Positions 14,134 through 21,769 of a stretch of DNA of 45,588 nucleotides are shown here, piece by piece. This DNA comes from an uncultured Bacteroides sp. (GTDB lineage: Bacteria > Bacteroidota > Bacteroidia > Bacteroidales > Bacteroidaceae). The position numbers and the translations under genes were made by a program. The notes under the pieces are model-generated. The model saw only the letters and a list, made by a program, of their open reading frames with translations. It searched no databases and was not told the DNA's origin. The stretch covers positions 1 to 45,588 of the forward strand of contig CASELH010000015.1 in assembly GCA_949288715.1 (NCBI GenBank). The letters run 5' to 3'. The first letter of the stretch is position 1; each line of letters starts with the position of its first letter.

Positions 14134-14784
14134 ATGAAGCCCGACACCATATATCTGAGCACCGCCTACCTGGCCCCCGTGCAATACTACTGCAAGCTGC
14201 TGGCCTACCCCCGCGTCGTGCTGGAAGTGCACGACCACTACCAGAAGCAGACCTACCGCAACCGCTGCGTCATAGCCGCGCCCGACGGACCGCTGGCCCT
14301 CACCGTGCCCATCGTGAAGCCCGCCTCGCCCAAAAGCCCGATGCGCGACATCCGCATCTCCGACCACGGCAACTGGCGCCACCTGCACTGGAACGCACTG
14401 CAGTCGGCCTACAACCACACGCCCTTCTTCGAGTACTACAAAGACGACTTCCGCCCCTTCTACGAGCAGCGGTACGACTTCCTTACCGACTTCAACGAAG
14501 CCCTCCTCAGCCTGGTGTGCTCGCTCATCGACCTCCACCCTCGGCTGGAGCGCACCACCCACTACCGCCCCCAGCTGCCCACGGACGAGGCCGACGACTT
14601 CCGCGAACGCATCCACCCCAAGCGCGACTACCTGTCGGACGACCCCGCCTTCCGCCCCATGCCCTACTACCAGGTGTTTCAAGAACGCCTGGGCTTCCTG
14701 CCCAACCTCAGCATTGCCGATCTGCTGTTCAACATGGGGCCGGAGAGCCTGCTGGTGCTGAGGGAATGTAATGCGGCGCTATGA
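14134..14784 (+). CDS. WbqC family protein
   Basis: A 216-residue cytoplasmic protein starting 12 nt after the dead signal peptidase. Characteristic WbqC-like features: an N-terminal strand ending TAYLAPVQYYCKLLAY, the conserved YQKQTYRNRCVIAAPDG, a strand with LTVPIV, and HWNALQSAYNHTPFFEYYKDDFRPFYE. WbqC-family proteins occur in O-antigen and other glycan loci and are thought to have enzyme-like folds, but the reaction is not established. Its tight coupling to the signal-peptidase genes suggests one transcript. It ends before a GTAGC repeat cluster that separates this housekeeping block from the SusC locus. Confidence 0.88.
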   Translation: MKPDTIYLSTAYLAPVQYYCKLLAYPRVVLEVHDHYQKQTYRNRCVIAAPDGPLALTVPIVKPASPKSPMRDIRISDHGNWRHLHWNALQSAYNHTPFFEYYKDDFRPFYEQRYDFLTDFNEALLSLVCSLIDLHPRLERTTHYRPQLPTDEADDFRERIHPKRDYLSDDPAFRPMPYYQVFQERLGFLPNLSIADLLFNMGPESLLVLRECNAAL

Positions 14785-14810
14785 CAGTCTCATTATCAAT
14801 GTGTTACTTG

Positions 14811-14890
14811 GGTTGAAAGCCCCGCTTCCCAGCGTTCCTACGCTACCGTCCGGGCGTTCCAACGGTTGGTCGGTAGCGTTGGAAAGCCGG
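14811..14890. repeat. GTAGC/ACGC palindromic repeat cluster after wbqC-like gene
   Basis: Contains GGTTGAAAGCCCC, AGCGTTCCTACGCTACC, the linker TACCGTCCGGGCGTT, and GGTAGCGTTGGAAAGCC. It occupies the first part of the 523-bp gap 14785-15307; the rest of that gap holds a promoter and leader described separately. Confidence 0.8.
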
Positions 14891-14960
14891 CAGAAATGCC
14901 CCCTAATACCGTTTGCCTAATGGCAAAATACAACCCGCAAAGTCATTTATTTCCATCATT

Positions 14961-14993
14961 TTTGTGGTGGATTACAAAATTTCACTATATTTG
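14961..14993 (+). promoter_or_regulatory. Complete Bacteroides promoter for the SusC operon
   Basis: TTTG at 14961-14964 and TATATTTG at 14986-14993 are separated by 21 nt, the best match in the window to the Bacteroides -33 TTTG / -7 TAnnTTTG promoter. Transcription would begin near 15000, giving about 300 nt of leader before SusC. Confidence 0.75.
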
Positions 14994-14999
14994 CAGGCA

Positions 15000-15307
15000 A
15001 CATTGAAGAAATATATGCCAAACATAAAAGATATTAACACGAACATAGCGAATTGCTTACCATTTAAGCAGTTGCCTTCTATGCCTATTTTTTTAATCGT
15101 TATCCGTGTGCGATAACGGAACGAAGAAAAAGAAAAATCCATGTCAAACTCACAAAAAACAAATGCCTATGAAACATCAATGACCACCAGACATCACCTT
15201 AAAACAGCGAGCTCATCGGGAAAAAGAGCCTCAAAGAAAGAATTTATTCCTTAATCAACCATAATCAAAGCTTTAACAGGCCATTATTAATCTCAAAACT
15301 AAGAACA
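15000..15307 (+). promoter_or_regulatory. Long SusC leader with possible short ORF and hairpins
   Basis: The 308-nt leader contains a candidate 33-codon frame at 15015-15116 (starting MPNIKDINTNIANC), preceded by GAAGAA at a possible ribosome-binding distance. Two stems are visible: TGCTTA / TAAGCA at 15054-15070, followed 16 nt later by a run of seven or eight T, and CGTTATC / GATAACG at 15098-15118, which encloses the stop codon of the short frame. This could be an attenuator or leader-peptide device; the short frame has no recognisable homology and may not be translated. Confidence 0.35.
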
Positions 15308-18300
15308 ATGAGAAACTTTTTGATAGTTTTATTGCTCTTTATCGGCGCAGGTACACTTTCGGCTCAGACCGTGCACGTTACCGGAACCGTGAAAGACAAC
15401 TTTGGAGAAACCGTAATCGGTGCCAACGTCAAAGTAAAAGACGGCACCGCAGGTACCATCACCGACATCGACGGGCACTTCAGTCTCCAAGCTCCTGCCC
15501 ATGCCACCCTTGTCATTTCCTATATAGGATATGTCACACAGGAAATACCATTGAACGGCAAAACCAACATCGTAGTCTCTCTCCAAGAAGACACACAAGC
15601 ACTGGATGAGGTAGTAGTCATAGGCTACGGCACGCAGAAAAAAGTGAACCTCACCGGATCGGTAGCCGCCGTAAAAGTAGACGAAAAGATAGCCAGCCGC
15701 TCCATCACCAACGTGTCGTCCAGCCTTTCCGGACTGGTGCCCGGCCTGGTAGTGAGTCAGACTACCGGCTTCGCCGGTGGCGATGGCGCCTCGCTGAAGG
15801 TGCGCGGCCTTGGCTCCATCAACAACTCCGACCCGCTCATCGTAGTGGACGGTATGCCCGACGTGGACATTAATCGCATCAACATGAACGACATCGAAAG
15901 CATCTCCGTGCTGAAAGACGCAGCCTCGTCAGCCGTCTACGGCTCGCGCGCGGCCAACGGCGTCATCCTCATCACCACCAAGAGCGGTGCCAAGGAGGGC
16001 AAGGCCAAGGTAAGCTACAATGGCTCGTATGCCTGGTCCAACCCCGTGGAGTTCTACGACTATCTGGCCGACTACAGCCGCGCACTGACACTGCACATGC
16101 GCTCGGCAGCCACGGGCTACAATACGTCTAACTTCCGCCAAGGCACGGTAGAACAATGGATGGCCATGGGGTTGGTAGACCCTATACTCTTCCCCAACAC
16201 TGACCAGTTTGAAGAAATGTTCCGAACAGGTGCCATTCAAAACCACACTGTATCTGCCTCCGGCGGCACAGACAAGATGAATTTCTATACCTCGCTCGGC
16301 GTGATGGACCAAGAGGGACTACAAATACACAACAATTACAACCGCTACAACTACCGCTTGAACGTAGACTACCAGATACGAGATAACGTGAAAATAGGCA
16401 TAAAGACCGATGGCTCATGGTCGGAACGCCAAGTGCCTCGCAGCTCAGGGCTGGAAACGGCAGGATTAAAATATGTTGTGTCCGGCATCCTGAACAAGCA
16501 TCCGGAAACAGGCGAGTATGGCGGAGCCATGGCCTATGGGGAAAACACTTCAGCTGGAAACGCCGTGGCTGAGTATGAAGCTTACCGCACCAACACCTCT
16601 CGCAAAGAGTTCAATGGAAGCGCTTACCTGGAATGGGAACCTCTGAAAGACCTGAAGTTGAACGTGAACTATGCCCTGAGCTACTATAATGAATTTACAA
16701 AGACCATACAAAACCCGGTAAACCAGATGAACTTCCAGACGGGAACGGTGGCGCGCTCCATGCCCGATACCGGCGACCTGATAGGCAACTCCAACTACGA
16801 AGGCCACAAGACGCTGTTCCAAGGGCGAATCACTTATGACAAGGAAATCGTTCCCGGACACCACATCTCGGCCATGTTCAACGCAGCGCAGGAGTACTGG
16901 TTCGACCGCGGTCTGACGGCGCAGCGCAAGAACCGCATCCACAATAGCCTGGAAGAACTGAATGCCGCTTCGCAAGAACAACAGACCAACAGCGGGTACT
17001 CCGAAAGCGAAGGCCTTCGCTCATTCATCGGGCGCTTCAATTACTCGCTGTTCGACAAGCACTTGTTTGAATTCACGTTCCGCTCCGACGGCTCCTCGCG
17101 ATTTGCCAAGGGACACCAATGGGGCTTCTTCCCATCGGGTGCCATAGGCTGGCGCATCTCGGAAGAAGCCTTCTTCGCACCGCTGAAAAAGGTGGTGAGC
17201 AACGCCAAGCTGCGTGCTTCTTACGGCGCACTGGGCAATAACTCGGGCGTAGGGCGATACGAGCAGAAAGAAACCATGGGCACCACCAACTACATCGTAG
17301 GCAATAGCGCGCTCGCCACCGGCCTCAGTGCCAACAAAATGATCAACCGCGAGCTGTCGTGGGAGGAAACACGCGTCATCAACATAGGCCTTGACTTGGG
17401 CTTCTTCGACAACCACCTGACAGCTGAACTGGACTGGTACGACCGCTTCACCAGCGGCATGATACGCGAGTCGAGCATTTCCTCGTTGCTCAGCGGGTAT
17501 GCCGCCCCCAACATTAACGTGGCCGACCTGCGTAACCGAGGCTTTGAGGTGAACCTGACCTGGCAGTCCAACATCCGCAAGTTCAACTACAGCGTCAATG
17601 TCAATGCTTCGTACAACGTCAACCGACTGGAGAAATGGGGCGATCACTTGGACCGCGGCTGGATTATGCTGGACATGCCCTACCATTTTCTTTACATCTA
17701 CGAAGCCTACCCTGACCTGGTACAGAGCTGGAATGAACTGTACAATGCCCCCTATCAAGGCAGCCAATATGCCGCTCCCGGCGACATCATGATCAAAGAC
17801 CTGAATGGCGACGGACAAATCTCCGACCTCGACAAAAAAGCATGGACCAACAAATACCGCGATACCCCGATGGGGCAATTCGGCATCACGCTTACGGGCT
17901 CTTGGCAAGGCTTCGACGTGCAGGCGTTGTTCCAAGGCAATTTCGGCCGTTCGGATGTATGGCTGGACGACCTGAATACCACCAACCCGCCAGCCGACCG
18001 TTTTGCCTTCCAGCAATTCCATTGGTCGGACAGCTGGACTCTCGACAACCGCAATGCCTCCTTGCCCCGCTTGGTCTACGGCAGCGGCGGCTCGCACAAC
18101 CGCGACGAAAGTACCTTCTGGACCTACAATACCAATTACTTCCGCTTGAAGAACATACAGATAGGTTACTCCATCCCCGAACGGCTGATGCAGAAAATAG
18201 GGTTCAACCGCGCCCGCATCTACCTGTCCGGCGAAAACCTGTTCACCATAACGCCTTGGAAGGGCATCGACCCCGAAAAGCCGCATGGCAACGACCTCTA

Positions 18301-18346
18301 TCCGTTGGTCAAAACATACTCTATCGGTTTGAATATTGAATTTTAA
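15308..18346 (+). CDS. SusC/RagA-type TonB-dependent outer-membrane transporter
   Basis: A 1012-residue protein that imports oligosaccharides across the outer membrane with SusD as its lid. Signal peptide MRNFLIVLLLFIGAGTLSAQ; then a carboxypeptidase-regulatory-like domain (about 22-95, VTGTVKDNFGETVIGANVKV); the TonB-box/plug start LDEVVVIGYGTQKKVNLTGS near residue 100; the plug signature VRGLGSINNSDPLIVVDGMP; and a long beta-barrel ending NLYPLVKTYSIGLNIEF with a terminal Phe. No N-terminal STN signalling domain is present, so it is not expected to talk to an anti-sigma factor. It is the first gene after a strong promoter. Base composition is lower in GC than the flanking blocks. Confidence 0.97.
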   Translation: MRNFLIVLLLFIGAGTLSAQTVHVTGTVKDNFGETVIGANVKVKDGTAGTITDIDGHFSLQAPAHATLVISYIGYVTQEIPLNGKTNIVVSLQEDTQALDEVVVIGYGTQKKVNLTGSVAAVKVDEKIASRSITNVSSSLSGLVPGLVVSQTTGFAGGDGASLKVRGLGSINNSDPLIVVDGMPDVDINRINMNDIESISVLKDAASSAVYGSRAANGVILITTKSGAKEGKAKVSYNGSYAWSNPVEFYDYLADYSRALTLHMRSAATGYNTSNFRQGTVEQWMAMGLVDPILFPNTDQFEEMFRTGAIQNHTVSASGGTDKMNFYTSLGVMDQEGLQIHNNYNRYNYRLNVDYQIRDNVKIGIKTDGSWSERQVPRSSGLETAGLKYVVSGILNKHPETGEYGGAMAYGENTSAGNAVAEYEAYRTNTSRKEFNGSAYLEWEPLKDLKLNVNYALSYYNEFTKTIQNPVNQMNFQTGTVARSMPDTGDLIGNSNYEGHKTLFQGRITYDKEIVPGHHISAMFNAAQEYWFDRGLTAQRKNRIHNSLEELNAASQEQQTNSGYSESEGLRSFIGRFNYSLFDKHLFEFTFRSDGSSRFAKGHQWGFFPSGAIGWRISEEAFFAPLKKVVSNAKLRASYGALGNNSGVGRYEQKETMGTTNYIVGNSALATGLSANKMINRELSWEETRVINIGLDLGFFDNHLTAELDWYDRFTSGMIRESSISSLLSGYAAPNINVADLRNRGFEVNLTWQSNIRKFNYSVNVNASYNVNRLEKWGDHLDRGWIMLDMPYHFLYIYEAYPDLVQSWNELYNAPYQGSQYAAPGDIMIKDLNGDGQISDLDKKAWTNKYRDTPMGQFGITLTGSWQGFDVQALFQGNFGRSDVWLDDLNTTNPPADRFAFQQFHWSDSWTLDNRNASLPRLVYGSGGSHNRDESTFWTYNTNYFRLKNIQIGYSIPERLMQKIGFNRARIYLSGENLFTITPWKGIDPEKPHGNDLYPLVKTYSIGLNIEF

Positions 18347-18366
18347 TAACTCAAAAGCATAACCTT

Positions 18367-20136
18367 ATGAAACACTTAAAATACATCGCACTGACAGGGG
18401 TAGCCGCCCTGCTCTCCACCTCTTGCGTGGACAATCTGCTGGACCAACCTGCCAGGACGGAAGTTTCTTCCGACCTCTTTTGGACGAGCACGGACGATGC
18501 CCTCTCGTCTACCTATGGCGTATACAATGCACTACGCACCTTGTATGCCACCGACTACTATTACGACGGACATGGCGAATTTCAAGACACTCGCGGCAAA
18601 AGCATCGGTAGCATCGGCAACGGTAACTGGCGGCCTGCAGGCTGGGTAACCAGCGGATTTTCCAGCATGTGGAACAATGCTTACACCGTGGTCAACCGCG
18701 CCAACTACACTATACAATATGTAGAGCAAATGATAGAAAACGAACGGGATGCCAGTACCAAGGCCTCGCTTGAAGCCATCAATGCCGAATGCTACTTCCT
18801 GCGCGCCTTAGCCTATTTCCGCCTGATACAAAACTGGGGTGATGCCCCCTACTATCGACATGTGCTGGCTAGCGACGCGGAAGCCTGCTCATTGACACGG
18901 ACGCCTATCGCGACCATCGTGCCCGACTTAATCAACGACCTGCAATATGCCTACGAAAAGCTGCCAGAAAGTTATGGAAGCAACTACGGCCGCGCCACAC
19001 AAGTAGCCGCATTGGCCTTCAAAGGAAAAATAGAGTTATACTTCGCCTCTTGGAATAAGAATGGCTGGCCCGAACTGGAAGGCTTTGAGCCTAATGCCAC
19101 AACCGCACAAGAATATTATGCCGCAGCCGCTACTGATTTCAGCAAAGTCATCAACGACTATGGCCTGACTATTCTGGGCGATGGGGATCCGGGAACATAC
19201 GAGACACCTATATATTGGGAACTATTCCAATATTATAATGAGAACTGTCCAGAAATCATCTTCTCCATCACTTACGGAGGCCCCAACCTCAGTCAGGGGG
19301 AAAGCCTGTTGCGCGACTTCGGCACCCGCACCACCGCCAACGCCCAATGCTGGGTCATGCCGAATGTACGCTTGGTAAACCGTTACCAATCAACTATAAC
19401 AGGCGACTTCTGCGACGAACTGACATTAACAGATGGCACCACTGTGCCCAACGGAGCCCGCAATCCCGACAGCTACCTCAACCGTGACTGGCGCATGAAA
19501 TCTACCGTCATGTGGGATTATGAATCTTACAAGAAAATAGAGACCGGCGGACTGGAAATGGGAGGCGACTACATTTGGGTATTCAAAGAAGCCAGTAGCG
19601 AAGACAACAACCATATCAAGAACGATGCATCGTCACAAACCGGCTATATCTACCGCAAATGGGTACGCCAAGAAGCCGGTTGGGATCGCACAGACGGCCC
19701 GCAAGACATCTACTTGATGCGTTTGGCCGATGTCTACCTGATGTATGCCGAAGCCGTTAACGAGACAACCGGACCTACAACCGAATGCGTCAACCTGTTG
19801 AACAAGCTGCGCAGCCGGGGCAACCTGCCAGCCTTGGCTCCTGAGAAATACGCCAGTAAAGAAGCCTTTTTCGATGCCATCGAACAGGAACGCATCGTGG
19901 AACTAACTACCGAGGGACAACGGCCTTTCGACATCCGCCGCTGGAGGAAAGCGCATGAGATATGGGGCGAAGCCAACGGCCAGGGACAGACCGTCTACGC
20001 CACCGACGGTTCACGCGTACGCGACGAGTTCAAAAACGCGGCCGAACTGGATTTCCAGAAGTATTACATCTACCAAATACCGGAGTCGGAAAGAAACCGC
20101 AACCCCAACTTAACGCAAAACATACCTTGGAGGTAA
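18367..20136 (+). CDS. SusD/RagB-type surface glycan-binding lipoprotein
   Basis: A 589-residue lipoprotein starting 20 nt after SusC. The signal ends in a lipobox with lipid Cys20 (LLSTSC). The N-terminal NLLDQPARTEVSSDLFW, the TPR-like helical region ECYFLRALAYFRLIQNWGDAPYY and the C-terminal ERIVELTTEGQRPFDIRRW are hallmark SusD segments; it ends with the typical NPNLTQNIPW. It caps the SusC barrel and binds the glycan on the cell surface. GC content is locally low (33% in the row at 19201). Together with SusC it defines this as a polysaccharide utilisation locus. Confidence 0.97.
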   Translation: MKHLKYIALTGVAALLSTSCVDNLLDQPARTEVSSDLFWTSTDDALSSTYGVYNALRTLYATDYYYDGHGEFQDTRGKSIGSIGNGNWRPAGWVTSGFSSMWNNAYTVVNRANYTIQYVEQMIENERDASTKASLEAINAECYFLRALAYFRLIQNWGDAPYYRHVLASDAEACSLTRTPIATIVPDLINDLQYAYEKLPESYGSNYGRATQVAALAFKGKIELYFASWNKNGWPELEGFEPNATTAQEYYAAAATDFSKVINDYGLTILGDGDPGTYETPIYWELFQYYNENCPEIIFSITYGGPNLSQGESLLRDFGTRTTANAQCWVMPNVRLVNRYQSTITGDFCDELTLTDGTTVPNGARNPDSYLNRDWRMKSTVMWDYESYKKIETGGLEMGGDYIWVFKEASSEDNNHIKNDASSQTGYIYRKWVRQEAGWDRTDGPQDIYLMRLADVYLMYAEAVNETTGPTTECVNLLNKLRSRGNLPALAPEKYASKEAFFDAIEQERIVELTTEGQRPFDIRRWRKAHEIWGEANGQGQTVYATDGSRVRDEFKNAAELDFQKYYIYQIPESERNRNPNLTQNIPWR

Positions 20137-20185
20137 AATAAACCATCCCGCAATATTTTTGTCTAACATTAACAAAGAGTACCTT

Positions 20186-20578
20186 ATGAAAAGTTTCTGT
20201 AGAATAACTGCATTTATTATCCTCTGCCTGTTGGCGCAAGCCTGCAATGACTATCCGGTAGACGATAACGGCTTGCTCATCACCGACAGCGAAGAATGCT
20301 ACATTTCATCTCTCATCCTGCGCGGACCAGACGACCGGGATGTCCTGAAATCATACGAAATAGACGACGAGAACGGAACTATCACCGGAATAGCAAAATT
20401 CGGCACCAACCTCAGCAAGCTGAAACCGCAATGCGGTACAGCCAAGGACTGTATCATTACTCCAGCCATGGGCGTATGGACAGACTTCACCCAATCCAGA
20501 GAATACACTGTAATCTCCGGAAACCGTGAAGTCAGCAAAACCTACACCATAACTATCACCTTAGAAAACGAGCAATAA
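20186..20578 (+). CDS. Small PUL lipoprotein with Ig-like DUF5018-type domain
   Basis: A 130-residue lipoprotein: MKSFCRITAFIILCLLAQAC with lipid Cys20. The start at 20186 is preferred to an upstream TTG because the signal peptide begins there. After the Cys, a single beta-rich domain follows with the pattern GTITGIAKFGTNLSKLKPQC ... REVSKTYTITITLE, resembling DUF5018-type Ig-like modules seen in Bacteroides surface lipoproteins. It lies between SusD and the DUF4466-like gene with 49- and 31-nt gaps, so it is co-transcribed. A role as accessory glycan-binding protein is inferred from position only. Confidence 0.7.
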   Translation: MKSFCRITAFIILCLLAQACNDYPVDDNGLLITDSEECYISSLILRGPDDRDVLKSYEIDDENGTITGIAKFGTNLSKLKPQCGTAKDCIITPAMGVWTDFTQSREYTVISGNREVSKTYTITITLENEQ

Positions 20579-20609
20579 CAGCACTAACTCTAAAAAAACA
20601 GAATCAAAT

Positions 20610-21662
20610 ATGAAACTATCCAAATACATCATGCTACCTCTTGTCGTCCTCTCCTGTTTTGCGTGCAGCGACGATGACAATGCCAGCGTCAAAAACGACA
20701 TGATAAAAAAAACCACAGCCCCTGCCATCACCGGCGAGAAAATAGAATTTGCCTATGCCATGGGAGCTACCGAGGGGACAGTAATCCGAGCCGAAGCGAC
20801 AGCCTCCATAGCCGGAGGGGAAGGTACCGGCTTTGAATTATACTCTTGGTTTACCGCACGACAAACCATGGTAGTCAACGGGGTTACATATAATGGAGGC
20901 GACGACGTGCCCATACAAACAGTAAAGAGTGCCTCAACCGAAGGCGCCACCTCTACGGCCGAGATGATGGAAACAGTAGATGCCCATTACATCACTCCAA
21001 CCACTCCATTCGGGACAGAACAAACCGAACTGATTGCAGCCACCCTGCGCTACAACTGGGTAGTGCCGGAAGAAGCCAAAGGAAAAACGTTCCACATCAC
21101 CTTTACCGCCACTTCCAGCAACGGCCAACAAGTCTCGTACCGCACCCCGGACTACAAAGTCTCCAAAATGGACATGAAACGCCTCATCGAAATGGGAAAT
21201 GGGGAAGCCTGCTACTTCTCCATCGCAGACATGGCTGCCTACACACGTGAGGAAGTGGAAACCCAAAGCCTGGCCGGCAAGATAGACTTCATCTACAATT
21301 ACCAGGCACAGTTGGGCGGATACGACTACAAGCATTCGTTTGTGTCTCCGGCCACCGACCCGCAATTCATCGCCCTACCCGGCATCGTACCTGCCGGAGC
21401 AACCAACAGCACGCCCATGGAACAGCGTGCCCAAGTGCATGACGCGCAGCTGAAAGGCGACAACCCTGCCGTCTACGTGGACGATATCGATTTCGAGACA
21501 TTGGACCTGACCGGTGCCTTGGACTACGTACTGACTCTGCAAAAAGACGACAGCGCATTCATGAAAACAGCCGATGGTAAATATGCCGCCTACATCTACG
21601 TCAACAATGTAGACGACAGTGGAAAGATAACCATCAGCATCAAGCGCTATCCATTGAACTAA
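20610..21662 (+). CDS. Surface lipoprotein, DUF4466-like
   Basis: A 350-residue lipoprotein with signal MKLSKYIMLPLVVLSCFAC and lipid Cys19. SDDDN directly after the Cys is the acidic surface-export signal known for Bacteroides lipoproteins, so the protein should face outward. The region KNDMIKKTTAPAITGEKIEFAYAMG and the internal strands resemble DUF4466, a family found next to SusCD pairs; I assign it with moderate certainty. Such proteins are candidates for surface glycan-binding proteins that replace SusE/F. It is the last gene before a hairpin terminator at 21670-21740, closing a SusC-SusD-lipoprotein-lipoprotein transcription unit. Confidence 0.72.
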   Translation: MKLSKYIMLPLVVLSCFACSDDDNASVKNDMIKKTTAPAITGEKIEFAYAMGATEGTVIRAEATASIAGGEGTGFELYSWFTARQTMVVNGVTYNGGDDVPIQTVKSASTEGATSTAEMMETVDAHYITPTTPFGTEQTELIAATLRYNWVVPEEAKGKTFHITFTATSSNGQQVSYRTPDYKVSKMDMKRLIEMGNGEACYFSIADMAAYTREEVETQSLAGKIDFIYNYQAQLGGYDYKHSFVSPATDPQFIALPGIVPAGATNSTPMEQRAQVHDAQLKGDNPAVYVDDIDFETLDLTGALDYVLTLQKDDSAFMKTADGKYAAYIYVNNVDDSGKITISIKRYPLN

Positions 21663-21669
21663 CGTAAAA

Positions 21670-21740
21670 AAGGGAGTGTGCCAAGGCGTGCGGCACAGAT
21701 GCCGAACGACTTTTTTTCATCCTTGCACACTCCCTTCTTT
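21670..21740 (+). terminator. Stem terminator after the surface-lipoprotein operon
   Basis: AAGGGAGTGTGCCAAGG (21670-21686) pairs with CCTTGCACACTCCCTT (21721-21736) with one bulged base and is followed by a T/C-rich tract (CTTTCCTTATTTTAACC). The loop is about 34 nt and carries seven T. Read-through could still feed the downstream gene, which has no clear promoter of its own. Confidence 0.7.
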
Positions 21741-21769
21741 CCTTATTTTAACCCTCAAAACTTCCGGCC

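Noticed and set aside
14913-15014. Upstream extension of the short leader frame
   Set aside because: It would start before the predicted transcription start and cross the promoter, so only the part from 15015 is considered.
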